Assembly (NCBI GenBank): GCA_947179485.1
Contig: OX359249.1
Span: 9,424,001 to 9,488,000 of the forward strand
Direction: 5' to 3'
Length of the DNA stretch: 64,000 nucleotides
Source of the DNA: Allacma fusca
Lineage: Eukaryota > Arthropoda > Collembola > Symphypleona > Sminthuridae
How positions within the stretch are numbered: position 1 is the stretch's first letter; each line of letters starts with the position of its first letter. The notes beneath the pieces were generated by a model. That model worked only from the letters and a program-made list of their open reading frames with translations. It made no database searches and had not been told where the DNA came from. A program made the position numbers and the translations under genes. Of the stretch, positions 1-14,145 are shown piece by piece.

Positions 1-49
1 TACGGGAATCCCTAGTAAAAATTCTAAACTGACATGAAGATTTATATAC

Positions 50-3000
50 CTGGCAGTATTAAAGTTTTCTGAGGCCAGATATCTCCGTGAAATCTCTCCA
101 TGAGTGGAATGTATGATGCTAATGTATCGGAATCATCGCTTGGCTCGCAGTGTGAAATATCTTTACCATATGGAATGTACATTTGTACACTATCTTCTGA
201 TTGAGCAGTATGACATCTCGGATCAAATTCAACAGCAATTCTTTGAACTGAAGGTGGAAATGTAACTCTGCAAGGCATTATCCCATAATGTTATTGGCAT
301 TCAGACAATATTGTATATATACCATACCGATAAAAGCAACTAACAAGAGCATACACTCCTCTATAACAATATTTAAAACTATCGATTTATCCAAAGAGCC
401 AGCGTGTTAGACCTGCCGCCTCTTATCGATAGTATCCTTCGTACAAGCGTAATAACATTCCGGTCAGTTTACGCATAGTCTTACAGTAAATATATCTTAC
501 TTATAATGTAAAATAGTTGCCATCTTGTAAGGGTGATCGCTTTCCACCCAAGCATAATGAACTCCAGCACTTGAGTCAGTATGTTTGCAGGTTTTGAATG
601 ACAGCAATTTATTATTCAAGGTTGACACAGAAGGTAAAACACGCCGAATCAATTCCAGCAACTCTACGGAGCTCTGAAATTATAAATATCATCAAAGTAA
701 TTACCTCGCGATTTCTTATGAGTTCAAAACAAATCACCTTAATTTAGTAACCCCGAAAACCTAACTTACTCGAGGGTCCGACCACGCGAGATGGGGTAAG
801 TGGGATACAATTGAAGGCAGCAATGTAGTTACTAGTGTGCACTTTGAAATGTCTTCAATATTAGTCGATTTTGTGCTTTCTATCATTTCTTTCGTGTAAT
901 CAAAAACAGCCGTGCCAATACGATGGGCGCATTTTCTGGCCTGAGCTTCAGCAATAGTTTTTGCTTTTTGTCTTGCATCAGAATCATCAGGATTTCTGCA
1001 AAATTTAAAATGTTAACTATTCACACGAGTAACTACTAACCAGAAAACATCTCCAGCAACAAAAGTGTATACTCCAAAAGCCTAGATCCTGGATTATACA
1101 AGGCATACATTACCTAAAATACAGAAGGTGTGGAATTTGGCCCCTAATTTGGTTAGTGCCGTTTAAACTATGAGCAGCACATGAACTAAAATTAAATGTA
1201 GTTCCATCTGGGCAACGAAGTATGGAAACTCCCCCATCACCATTGCAAGTTCTCCCTCCATGATTCTTCAGCCTTATTGCATATTTAACTCCAGGCTATA
1301 CAAAGAAATAAGTAATATATAACAATAAATACAGCATTTTTCGCGCTCATAAAATAAAAATCTAAACCAAAAAGCCCACGTACCTTGATCGGCACAGGTT
1401 TATTAAATTTGATCTCAGCTATATCTCCCCAGCATTCGTCAGAGTCGAAGTTTCCCCTTGCGATTTCTAATGAAATCCATTTTGGACCTCCCTGGTCGCA
1501 ATTTTCAATACCTACATCTTCTACCTGTAACAGTGGAAACAAACAAAAATTAGCAAGCTGTCTAAACATTGAAATCAGGTTGCAAGTACATGAACCTAGA
1601 AATCCGACATGTAATACCAGTATTTCACTTTTTCGTCAGCATTCATTTCAATTCCTAGTCATGCAGTAATGAGTAAATTTTTCATGTATTTAATATATGC
1701 TTATGACAACATGTCTAATGATAATACCTCTTGAAAGAGTTCTAATTCGTATTCATAAGATCCAGTTCCAGAGTAAATACAGGCACCAAATAATGAAACA
1801 CCAGGCTGATCTACAGTAAAAGCTACTGCATCAGGCGATCCGTTCCCAGTATTCCACGTGCGGCTTTGATTAGTTCGTGTAAAACGTGATGGGGTAGCAA
1901 CGATAATTTGACCAATCGCACATTCCAATTCAGTCTTTAAATAAACATAAAATTTTACATAACAAGTGCCATATATTTCAAATATAAAAAATTGTAAGTT
2001 CAAATCTTACATATATGCCAGAGGCATGTGATACCAACTCTTCTGTTAGTTTGGCAAGAAGTAAGGACGAATTATGAATTAATTTCTTCATTGGATTCAG
2101 TAAATTTTTTTCATCCATGCCTATTATGGTCAGAAAATGTTCCAACACTTCCCAAAAGGTCCATTTTGGTTTTATGAACTCATCTAAACCGTTTCTAGCT
2201 GACATTTGACCAACAAGTAGCCGATTATTAGCTGGCTGTTTTAGTTTCCCCCCTTCAGTATTCGTCACAAAAGTCAACTGAAATTATAAAAATAATATTG
2301 CCTCGGTAAATAAGTTACCTTTTAAATGATTTTAATTACAATAGGTTTGAAGCATACACTAGTTTCTTCCGGACTGTGCCCAACAATGGTATTCAAAACA
2401 GGAAAAATTCCGAGCAATTGTCCCCTACATGCACACAAGGCTCCAACAATACAACTTAGCATTCTTGCGTACTTTTGACCCTAAAATAATGAAAACATAC
2501 ATACATAACCGCGTTAATAAATATTAAAAAAGGTTGAGACCCTTATGATTATTGCTTAAAAACTCACCTTCTCCAGGTACAAATACAAAAAGTTAGACAG
2601 GCATTCCCACTTAAGTGAGGACGTTGGATAAAACACTTGAAAGCAATTTACAAACGTATCACAACATTGGTTTAAAATTTCAAGGGTTGAATTTCTGCCA
2701 GCACTTGAATTTTGTTCTGAAACCGATATCAAACATATGCTTAAAACAACTGCATACACCCACAAGCAATTAAGTTTGTAATTTGAAAAGCTAGTTTTAC
2801 TTAAGGGAGTAGAAATCATTTTATGAAGCATGAATCGAACGTCACCAATGGCCTCTGCCATTGTTAAGTTTTCGGACTGACCTAGCCTCACGCAACCTGT
2901 ACAAAAACCACACGTAAGTTCTAGCCAGCCAATAAGTAGGTAACAATAAAATTCCAATATTTCACTGACCTTTGTGTTTGTAGACCTGATTAATACTAAA

Positions 3001-6000
3001 TTCAATAAGATGCAAAGAAGAGCAAGCCACGAATTTCATTAAATCCATTTTTGATTTTGCGTCTATGCCACTTTCCAAATCAGCATTTTGAAGCCTTTCC
3101 CAGCACCATCCAATTAGTGTAATGAGTATTTGAACACTATCCTATAATTACCATTAAAAAACTGTATTGTAAATATGTTGCTACAGTAGCTACCGCATCT
3201 GAAAATCAAATACTATCAGTAAATTTTATAATCATATTAATGGGCTCACAGGGCCAAAGTTGTTGACGAAATCATTGCTGAGAAGGTGTACTGGCTCTAC
3301 TTGTTGTTTTGGTTTAGATCCCATATTAGCCTGGTCGATAGCATTTAGTCGGTATAAAATTTGTGGGATCTGACCCGCGTTCACATCAGTTCCGTTGTTA
3401 GATTTTTTCGAAGATTTAAAATGAAACATGACCCTGTAAAACACCATTTAAATTATTTTCTCACGATAAATGCAAGGTTCGTTTTGTCTACTCGGAATAA
3501 GTGTTTTTACTTACTGATCCTCTGCCAGCACTGCGGTTTGTCCATTAGAACCACAATCACTGGATGCACCACTAATATGAGCCCATGCCACATACCAACG
3601 TCCGGCCTACAAATTTCAAAATAATTTTTCGTTGTACTTACCCTGATCGTCCAAGCTATATTCAAAAGGTAAGAACAACGGAAAATATTTTGCCTTACCT
3701 GCAACTGAACAGGGTCTGGAAACATCATCCGATATTTCTGCCGGGATGCACATTCAAATGGAACCTCTTCACTTTCTGCCAACAATTCTCCATCTCCTTC
3801 AATTTCACCTCCTTCTGTCCCAATATCAAACACCTATAAAAACACAAATAAATATCAAATTAACGTCAATACTGTTCAACTGCTCAATTATTGCAATCCA
3901 AAGCTTATATATATAGGGGGAATGGTGGTCCCAACCCATTTGAAATATCTGCAATACAAATACTTGGTATAGATAATTGTTTCCTGTAAACAACTTCATC
4001 ACCAGAAAGTTTTCGTAGACAAACAAAAGCTGCTAGCTTATTTTTTTGGAGCACGTACAAAATGTCGACAACACACAGGCACTTCCTCTGCTTAGCATGA
4101 ACAAATACACTAGGGATGGGATACGTCCAATGTAGGCCAGGAGCCTTACAATTTTATATTTTTTACCGTATCTTATCATTGAAATACTTGTGCTCAGTTT
4201 ATGAAAGGAAAAACTACATTAGTTATATGACATGTATCGAGGTATTGCGATAGAATAATTTTTTTAATGGAAATAAACTAGCCTTGATCTTCGCTGTATT
4301 CTCCCCACGTCCACCAAATAGACCAAAGCCCCCTAATATAACATCAGCATCACAGGAAAATCTAATGGCCTCGATCGAGTGTCCTGAGTAACCCCATCCG
4401 CCCCCGTGACCTGGAAAAAACATTTTTAAGTGATATGAACCCACTACTTCTTAATTCTATATTATAAAGAGACTAGTGTTGCTACGCTGCAACTGATACT
4501 TACTCTCGAAACGACCAACAGCTGAGTAATCATCTCTGGAATACGATTTTGCTAACGCTGGGATCGCCGTTTGTTCCTCGGGGTGAACAACCAGACCTTG
4601 AGTATGAGCTGATACTAAGGTTGCCAAGCATGCCAATAAATTTGCTCCAGTCTGAAAATAAAGAATTAACCTTCAAACACCTAAAATAAAATTTTGTTTT
4701 AAACCAATGATCAACAATTTGAAGTTCTATGATATCGGTAAACTCGATCTGTTTTGAATTGGGACAGGTAAATTAACTCAGAAGTTAGAAACGGTAACAA
4801 GATGATTCCCTTTTGTCATTCCTACCTGCCAACGCTGAAGATGAGCATGTGGAGCCACTGGAACCGTAAAGGGGGGTTTCGCCATCCAAACGCAATCATT
4901 TGAGCATCGCCGGAAACCCGATGCAATAACATTGTAGCAGTTCACAATGTTTGTCTGTACTGTCCACAGGAAGTCATAGAGTGGGTCAAGACAAACTGCT
5001 TCAGTGTTCAGGGAGACCTGATTATCTCCTTCAAAGTATGCACAGCAACCATCACGTCGGTTGATCATTATGGAGGTGGCAAATTTTTGCGTCCATGGTG
5101 GAGGTACAATTACTTAAGTAGTGAATGAAATATTACATAATTGTTTAAACTGCAAAGAAGTTCCAGCCGACTTGTTTAAGAGTTTAAACACATGTAAGAA
5201 TATTCATACTTATTGTGGATCCATTAGCAGTTACAGTCGATTTTTGCAGCATATTCGGACTAATCAAGCTGGCTTCTAGTCTGATGAAGGTACAGTCCCC
5301 AGTTGCACCAACCCATGTGACACGTCTTCCAACATTCACACCAATGTTATCCAACGGGGCCATTTTTGCAAACCAAAGAACATCTGCGTCAATATCTTCA
5401 GCAGCTCGAGCTAATTGTCCTTTCTACAAAAAACTAACCTGCAGCACCTTTCTTCAACTTCTGTTCACCGAATTAAAATCCTAACACGAGGGTAACTTAC
5501 CGTATGAGCCCCACAAGTGTATACAATTCCGTCCGAGTCTAGTGCAACCGTGTGATAACTTCCAGCAGCTATTTGGACAATTTTAATAACTGGATCCGAA
5601 AACCGAACTTTCGTGGGTGTATAACGCGGGGACAAATCATTAACTCCTAATTGCCCGAAAGTATTGCTTCCACAACTGTATACACTTCCTTTGGAATCTA
5701 AGAAAACTAGATTGACACACAAAGGTAATATAATTATAAATACATTCGATACCAGCGTAAAGTTAATTTCACTGAGCACATTTGCAAGTAAAACTTTCCA
5801 AATATGCCCCCAAGGAAACTGAATTCTTTTGTAATCACACGTGTTGGGTCGAATTTTGACATTAATAAAATTAGAGTTCGCATCTCCTTTGTCTGTGCAC
5901 TTGTGTGATGCGCTAGTAATCGTGCTGTGTATAATAGTTCCTTATTTTAATAGTTTCAAGAATCATACTGCAGTGATTTTCGTAACGTGAATTCCTGTGG

Positions 6001-9000
6001 AAGTCCCAGACAATTTGAAAATCCTTAAATTCATCGGCGACTTGCACCACTTTCTGACTTTTAAATATACCAACTTTAGAACTCTCCATTGCGCAAACCA
6101 AGGAGAATTGGTGCGAACTATTGTGCCGCTACGGCGTTATCTATGTATGACTAAGGCTTTTTTTATACATTTTGGGGATGGCCATCTGGAAAGGTTTACT
6201 TGTTAGACTAATGGACAACCTGTATGATGAAGTCCGCATGCCACCTGGATAATCGGATGGCTTGTTGGCATCTTTAGCTGATGGGGTGGTAATGACGTCA
6301 TTGATGTTTCTTTGCCTATAATTTAAATGATCATTCAAGAATTCAGCAAACAATCAAGAAGAACAAAATTTAGGTCACAGAATGCAAAAAATATTACCTT
6401 TCTGTTTTACACCTTTTGATAAATTCAGACTTGACGATGGCTTAGCAAGCTTCCTCTCTGGTTGCATTGGTTCTGGAACAATTAAGCGAGCTATAATAGG
6501 ATCAAAACAAAATACAAATTAACCTACCTTAAATATTGCAACATTGAAGTATATTTTTGATTTGTCTAAATTCAATTATCCCAACAAACTTACGGTCTTC
6601 CATATGAATGAAATCAGGTAGCTCATCAGGATTAAGGGCAAGGTAATCCTGCTCTTCAATTCCTTCACGAGCACAAGTTCGACAAGACCCACATTCAGCA
6701 CATCCAGCATCACCAACCCCACAACCGCACTCCCTAGCAATTAATACAGCACACATCCAATTGAACCGATTGAATATTAAGTTAATATAATGATGTCCAC
6801 TCAACAATACAGAAACAAGAAATGCATATCAACATTATAAACCAGGTAAAAACTTACTGTCCAGGATTGCGATCTGGCCTCAAAGCAGAAATACATGCAC
6901 TACCATATCCAGTGCATTCTCGACACATTGTGCAAACCATACATTGTTCGTGTTTCCATCTATGTGTCCCGGAGGGGCACATTCCTTCTTGTTCAGGTTC
7001 GACAATAGGGCCCATTCCCCCTGCAGCCCCACCCTCTTCCCACTCTCCATCTTCATCATCAAGAGTATCATTTGAATCTAAATAAACAATCACTGCTTTT
7101 AGTTTATGCCAAAACACCAACTGAAAATAAAACTTTCGATTGAATTTAATAACTACATTTACTTTATTTAAATACAAATAATAACTTGACCCACCATCTT
7201 TAGGTTGCAAAAAACTTCTTCCACATTGACCGCGATTATTTATCCCCATCGTATATACTTTGCCATCTCCACTTAGAATAACACTATGCGCTTTACCCAT
7301 TGCAATTTGAGTAATGAAAATGCCCCTTAAAGCGACTAAATGCCCAGTCGAAAGGTCACAATGTGACGTATCCTTTCCATATAAATAAGCATCTCCACTT
7401 CGAGTAACGAAGGCTGAGGTACCGTTATTGCACGCTATGTAAACAATATCATGACCTTCCATTCGAATAACCTTCTTAGGTTTTGATGCTTTTGCAACTC
7501 TTCGAAGTTTTGCTAGAAAAATAAATAAATGAAAGCGTTACGGTTGTTACCTATTTTAAAATTCAAAAAAAGTTTCTCGTTGGCAGTGCTCACCTTGGTC
7601 CCCGTCTTCTCCACGTTTAGGAGTTCCAACGAAATAAGCGGTGCCGTCTTCAGCTAGCAAAAGGGCGTGAATTCCTTCATGACCTACAGCACACTGAATA
7701 AACCTGGGGCATTTGCTCAAGCCCAATTCAAGCCATTTAGAATATTTTGCCACACCAGATTTTTGCCCTAGGCTTGCACCTTTCCCGCAGTACAAGATCT
7801 GTAAAAGCATTGGATTTTAGAGACCCATCTTATAGACATTATTACTTACATCAAAGCTTTTTACTTAGCAAAATAAAAGGACCACTATTTACCCTTCCAT
7901 GTTGTGTTCTTAAAAGAGCAAAATCTTTTCCAGAAGTAATAGAGGCAACATCGTCATCTACACCAGTGTTAATTGGTCTAAGACCATTTTCACCATCCCA
8001 GGGACAAGGTCCAGCAACTTCTACGGACTTTCTTACCAACCTTAAATTGAATTCATTTAAGATATCCATAGAACCGGATGAGGCACTCATTGTACGCACC
8101 AAGAACCCTTCCTACAAAAATATTGTTAGCATGAAACACAATAATATAAATCCCTAGGGAGAACCAGCGGATGCTTATAGAAAGTTAAGCTGAAATACTT
8201 TTGATTACCAAGAATATCATTTTAAAACTACCTCCTTTGTAGACAAAATCATTCCGATATTAATTCCGTCAGAAAACATCGTGAATACTTTGCCATCTGG
8301 TACAATAATACTGGCTGTGATCTGCAAAGTTTCCTCATCTATTACGTGAAGCTTAGATTCGCCTGTGGACGAAATGCTGCAATACAGCTTTCCCTATGAA
8401 AGAGAAACTAATTTATAAAATATTAGTTATAACAACACTAGGATGAGAGAATCAGTATTAAAATTAGTTGTTACTTACACTTGCCCACCCAAGCCAAACA
8501 TTTTCGTTTAAACAAAATTCTTCATTGGCCTGGTACAACTGGCCTTCCACTGAGCCGTAAGTACCGGAGCCTATTTTAAAAAGCCCTCGATTGCAATGTA
8601 GATACAAATAGCGACCATCACATGCCAATGATCTGGAAGACCTGAAACTTGAAGGAGCTGTAAAAAACACAATATTATTAATACTAAACAACAGCGCATC
8701 AGATATAACGTTATACTTGGACGAAATTCCAACGCTCATTCTTGTATTTACTAACTTAATGGAAACCATAGCATCCGGAACGAGTAAACCAAAGAATTCG
8801 AAGGAATGCCATTGGTAATCCACTGAGGAAGAGTAGACCGGCCAACTAATATAGCTTGAGTACTTCTCTGAAGTGCTTTAAGAACATCTGGGTTCTGGAA
8901 ACAGTTTATATGGACAATTTAAATATATTGAATAATAATGAGTGTACTTTTATTCCATCACTGGTTCAAGTATAATGGTCACACGTGTTAATATAAAAAC

Positions 9001-10746
9001 TACTTTATTTAATAAGAAAATGCATCAACTTACTTTAAATTTTTGACTTGCATATTCTTCGTTACACATAAACAATGACGCAATCGTTTCCAGTGTAGAT
9101 TTAGTATCACCTCTAGCTATTGCTAAACTAATCATGCATGCAGTTGAGACGGAAGAAAGGGAAGTAGAGTTAGTTGTGGATTTGCTAGAGCCCGGGATGT
9201 TGACAGTTTCACTTTTTGATAGGCTTAGTAGAATGGAAAATAGGTTGTCTAGAAGCGAAGTAGCAATCATGCCAAATTAAATTCTTTTCTTCGAAGTACT
9301 ATTATAAAAATTACTACTCATCTACAATGTAACAGGCATAAAAACATCAACATACTTACCTATAACAGATGCAGGTTCTTTCCGAAAGCTCTGAGGATTC
9401 TGACTCTCGAGTATTGTTAAAAGGGATTCTAGAGACTTTATACATAGATCCGGATGAAGTACATGACTTCCTTCTATAAGCTGAAACACTACTTCTAAGC
9501 CGCATATCAATGTCTAGAATTTCAAACATGTTGTGTAAATAATTTTGTAAATATGCTGAACAACAAAGAACCTTTATAAATGTATTCCAAACTGTATTTT
9601 TACTTCTACATGTAATATTGCACAATACCTTCGGTAGCGGAACAGGTGACGGCAATCTTTCTCCTGCATTATCGTTTTCACCTTCCTTGTCTTCCAATGG
9701 AACAAGCCATTTACGGCAGGCGTCAGCAAAGTTATGCTCCAGAACAACCTACGGTAAAAACAACACGTTACCTCTAAATAAGTACACATCATCCATTGTT
9801 AATTGCCTTGTGACATTAGCTCTTGACTACATGTCAACATTTCTTCCTGACCGCAAATCATAAAATCTATGTACCGAGAATTCGTCATTCTTTCGATATG
9901 TAGTTTCATTAAGAAAAGGGCATAAGTTTATATATATATAGATTATATTGACAATAAATATGGATTACAAAATTGATATATATATATATATAATATAAAA
10001 AGAACTCAATTCGAATTTCTTCGCATAATTTTCCAGGCGGTTTCTGATCCCCATCACAGGGTCTGAGGGAATATATTGTAAAATAATTACGGGAATCTGA
10101 CTTGCCAAATTAAGATACTTGTACAGCATTTCCTTACTTACAAAACATACAAATAATATAATCAAGCACTCTTGAATGGTAGCCTGACTTGGATTTATCG
10201 TTTTCCATTGAGATTTAGGTCAATAAAGTCAGTACATACACAAAATTAAGATATCTTACTTGACGAGCACTAGCGTACGCAGCAAAAAATGAACAATTTC
10301 CAAGAACATCGATTCGGGGTGATGAAACTGGAAGGCTGGTTGTAATCGTATCAGCCTAAAAGATTACCAAAGGTGGAATAAATTACAATCCTTACAACGC
10401 TGAATTTTTTCACCAATAAATATTATTTGTGGGAAGTACATACTTAAATACAATTAATGAGCAGAAACTTACAAGGATTTTGCATCTTTGCTTGCTTTGG
10501 GAGCGTTGAGATTTATCACGGCGCTGAGTTTGCCTCTTTTCATTTTTCCGAAAGTGGAATGTACGATAAAGTGAATGAAAATCTGAGATCAGTCGATTAA
10601 CATCAACTTCCTCAGCATTGATATCCGCAACTTTGGATCGTTCTGTAAAATATCATTGATGCAATCATCCATAACAAATAATTAATTATATTTTCAGATA
10701 CATTTTTTCCCATAATTTTACCAGCATGGCTGAAAATCGATGCCAT
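50..10746 (-). CDS. hiw: Highwire/MYCBP2/RPM-1 (PHR family) E3 ubiquitin ligase, N-terminal half, partial
   Basis: Giant RING-type E3 ligase that limits synapse growth and axon regeneration (e.g. by degrading DLK kinase). Coding exons, in transcript order: 10722-10746, 10473-10642, 10260-10355, probably 10058-10183, 9629-9748, 9360-9513, 9034-9248, 8756-8894, 8479-8657, 8232-8393, 7893-8111, 7594-7798, 7195-7512, 6858-7077, 6594-6733, 6398-6490, 6220-6315, 5501-5706, 5210-5423, 4826-5112, 4504-4651, 4283-4410, 3699-3833, 3515-3606, 3250-3433, 2970-3141, 2801-2896, 2568-2716, 2358-2480, 2011-2277, 1728-1934, 1384-1524, 1114-1295, 770-995, 501-673, 50-267. All phases agree. Start is MASIFSHAE. 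RCC1-like repeats include AMGKAHSVILSGDGKVYTMG (exon 7195-7512) and VACGLHHT; a Cys-rich segment lies in 6594-7077. The first PHR domain (HGGGWGYSGHSIEAIRF) covers about 3515-4651; the second (CAIGQIIVATPSRFTR) starts in 1728-1934. The RAE1/MYC-binding and RING regions lie beyond the left edge. One intron uses a GC donor. Confidence 0.95.
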
Positions 10747-11737
10747 GTTAGTCGCTTTTCTCACTCATTTAGTTAAGAATGACCCATCCAAGGCGCTCCA
10801 ATTTCCTGTTAAATACAAAAAACATACATAATCAATTCCTAGCCCTGCTGTAATACCCCAATAACTTCCAGATCTTCAAAATAACCCATTCAACAGATAT
10901 TGCTTAACCACTGATCCATCAAACTTTAAATACCATACACCACCTAAAAATCATCACTAATCTACGCATAAAAAGTTCCCATTCAGTGGTACGGCGCATT
11001 TAATTGTCTCTCTTTACAAACACCTAAAATTCTATACGATTCCTCCAAGTCCAAATCCGTCCAAATGTCTCTATCTTACGCTATCTTCCGCTATCATCAA
11101 TTCGTCTCTTTTCGACATCCACAACTAATTAGCCGAAGCTACCCTCCACATTTCACACACCAGAAATGATTCTAAACATGGAACACCTGCAATCCCTACC
11201 ACCTCACTCATAAACCCCACACAAATTAGAGCCCACAACATCAATGTTAAATTCAAATACAAATTCACACATTTTACAACCCACTACAAAATTGTATCAA
11301 TATCTCACCCGAATAGCAAATGTCCTCAACGTACTAACAATACCCACTAACAAGAAGAACATCAGCGTACACTACCGTGTGAGTAGATTAATTATTTACA
11401 CCACGCACAAACGACGAAAAGCCCTTTAATACTTGACGGAGTGTACCACTATCCAAAAATATTCCAATTAAAACGGCTCCAGAATAAAATACGGGTAAAC
11501 AATCAGACACAGTCTTGACGGTCACTTGAACGGTGGAACGAACTACGGAAAAATATTAGACGTAAAAAACGGTTACAGAAACGCTCACAGTAATCAGTAA
11601 ATAAATTAATAGTATCTACGGAATGTCAAATAGTTGAAGTCATGCAGCTGAAACATACTTATTACTTTTCCATGTGAAAGCAGAAGTGTTGCAGTTCCGA
11701 AAATTCGGTGGATCTTGTCTGGATACGTTTCGTCTAT

Positions 11738-11753
11738 ACACACACACACACAC
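11738..11753. repeat. (AC)n microsatellite
   Basis: Eight uninterrupted AC dinucleotides, directly visible. Confidence 0.9.
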
Positions 11754-12767
11754 GTCTTGAGAGTATATCATGTCATGCACCCACTACACACTTCCTATAT
11801 GGAAGTCCACTGGAGAAACACTGATTCGGATATGTGTATCTGGTCTACTGTCACATTTGACATATACAGGTGCTATATATAGGTAGGTCAACTTCTTCTA
11901 CATCATGTCTATGCGTTGTTGTTATGGTCGATACTCCTCTCGTAGTTCTGTGACGTAAGTCATCCAGGAGCCAGACACTGTGTTCTTAATACGACTACCC
12001 CAGAACCGATTCGGGGATCTATGGAAATATCATGCAAGTGCTAGATACTGATACAGTGACACAGTCTGTGTACACTCACGTACATACTCCAGTATGAAAA
12101 ACCCTGACTGGAGTGAGCTGGTCCGTCTCCTCAACCGGCTGATGGCAGTGCTGGAAATGAACAACAACAAGAGTGAATAGCACTGCCTTTTGGAACTTCC
12201 GAGACTCACACACAACTTACACCGCTTTCTCTCCTACACACTAAACTCTAGTAAACCGTATTTCCGATCTTATGTCTATATCATGTCGGTTTCGGCAACG
12301 ACTTGCACGTGAACGCAGTGACAGGAGCTCGGCGCTCGAATCCTTGCTATTGTGTATAGTGTGTAGGAGAAACTTTTTCCAATGCTATGTTCGTACATAC
12401 TCTGCATACACATGCATTACTTAATAATAATTATACACTTGCGAGTGTACTCCTCTCAATTGAATTCCTCTTCTTGTATACGTACCTATTAATTCTTTTT
12501 TTTTCTCATGCATCGTTAGTATCGTTACAAAGCACTATACTCTATGGCCCATGGGAGTTAATGGGAGTTAATAGCACATTTGTCAACCCAACCAACAACA
12601 TTATAATCTAACTTAATTGGACTATAGCATGACCCATGACCTGAACTTCGTACAAAATACGTGCATACTCCCATGTTTTTACTGTACCTCTTCTAAGGAC
12701 TTGATGACAGAGATTAAATCTGTACTATTATGAGATCCAGGTGTCGAGCGTACTAGCGTCATTCTTT

Positions 12768-12912
12768 TTGGGTTTCGGATAGGGACAGTTTTTTAGGTTA
12801 CGGCTGGAGGGAGATTTTTATTTTAAGGTTAGAGAAGCTTTTTAGGTTATGGATAAAGAGAGATTTTTTAATTTAAGGATAGAGAGGTTTTTTGGGTTAG
12901 GTATAAAAAGGG
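12768..12912. repeat. Imperfect tandem repeat, T-rich
   Basis: Three to four diverged units of roughly 45-60 bp, each carrying a T-run followed by AGGTTA/GGGTTA-like sequence, then GGAGAGATTTTT-like and TTTAAGG segments. The units are clearly related by eye but with many differences. Confidence 0.5.
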
Positions 12913-13392
12913 AGTTTGTGTTTTTTAAGAACTCCGAATAATGGTGACATGTTATTAACAGACAGGATATATAGGGACAACATTTCAGGGTGATGCCTGT
13001 CGTTCCGTGTGCCTATAACCTTTATATGGAATTTTATTATTCCAAAATGGTCACCCTATCGTTAATCATTCGAACTTTTTGTACAATTTTTGGCAATTTT
13101 TTGAACGTTAGCATTGATCATTTTAGCTTTAATTTATTACCATAATAGAGCGTGGTAACGGTAAGTGGTATCTTGCAGGTTTTGTACTCCCTGAATTTTA
13201 TAGATTGAATTCCAAGTTGACATATTTAAATGCGAAACGTTCCAAATAGCCACACTATAAAATTATTTTTAGTGAACTTTTACTGAATATTTCGCGAAAA
13301 ATACATTTTTTAAACCACTGGAGCCCTGAACGGTTGGAGAACTAAATGATCGTAAGATAGATTTCGATTTATCTCGCTAAATTCATTCCTTA

Positions 13393-13461
13393 ATTAACTA
13401 ATTGGTGTATGATCTTGCATTTTCCCATTCAAACAATGCAAGATCACCACCCAACTAGTTA
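13393..13461. repeat. Hairpin-forming inverted repeat, arms about 28 bp
   Basis: The left arm TTAACTAATTGGTG...TGATCTTGCATT pairs with the right arm AATGCAAGATCA...CAACTAGTTAA across a loop of about 13 bases. The arms match except for a few positions. It could be a very small foldback element or a decayed MITE. Confidence 0.65.
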
Positions 13462-13520
13462 AAACAATACAGTTAATTAATTAAATAACAGCCGAATGTT
13501 ACAGGTAGAATATTTGCTTC

Positions 13521-13630
13521 TTATCTAAATGCTTAACACATTTTACTTTATATCCTTTTTGCTGACAGTAATAGCAATGTACTTTAATTAATTCATTTTA
13601 CTTCATGTAGGTTAAGCATTTTATAGATAA
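13521..13630. repeat. 110-bp element with terminal inverted repeats (MITE-like)
   Basis: Starts TTATCTAAATGCTTAAC and ends GTTAAGCATTTTATAGATAA, so the ends are inverted repeats with a small indel. There is no coding potential inside. It sits 60 bp from the hairpin at 13393-13461. Confidence 0.5.
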
Positions 13631-14145
13631 TCATAGGGAGGCAGGAACTGGCCCATTATACCTTTAAGGGAAAAGTCACATGGACTAGGGGCTAACCAAC
13701 GTCCGGTAAAATAAAATAAAATGTCTAAAAAGGAAATAAAAAGAAAATATTCGATTGCCGGTATTTTTAGTTTAACATAACTAGATTTAACTTACCCAAG
13801 AAAACCAGTAATTTCGCAAAGGTTGAATCGAAAGAATGAAGTAAATTCCGGGGTTTTTATTTGAAATCATATTTTTAACAAACTTTATTTCCGGTCTTCA
13901 ACAAAATAAATTGTTGATGCTGTAAAACATGTTGTAAGGCGGGTCACTCTAATGAGTCACATTAATGCCCTGGGATGCAGTTGGTGATGTAGTTGATGAT
14001 GTAGTTGGGAGGAATTCAGAACTGAAAACGTTACCTAACATTGCAAGATCAGAAAAAAACTGGATGGACTGGTCATTGGTCATAGTGGAGAAATGGTTTG
14101 GAATCTTGCATCCAGGGGGTTCTTCTCGAAGAAAATTTACGAACT

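Noticed and set aside
11244-12611. Short plus-strand frames in the spacer beside the PHR ligase
   Set aside because: About 60-75 codons each, Asn/Thr/Leu-rich as expected from AT-rich DNA, no splice extension or motif.
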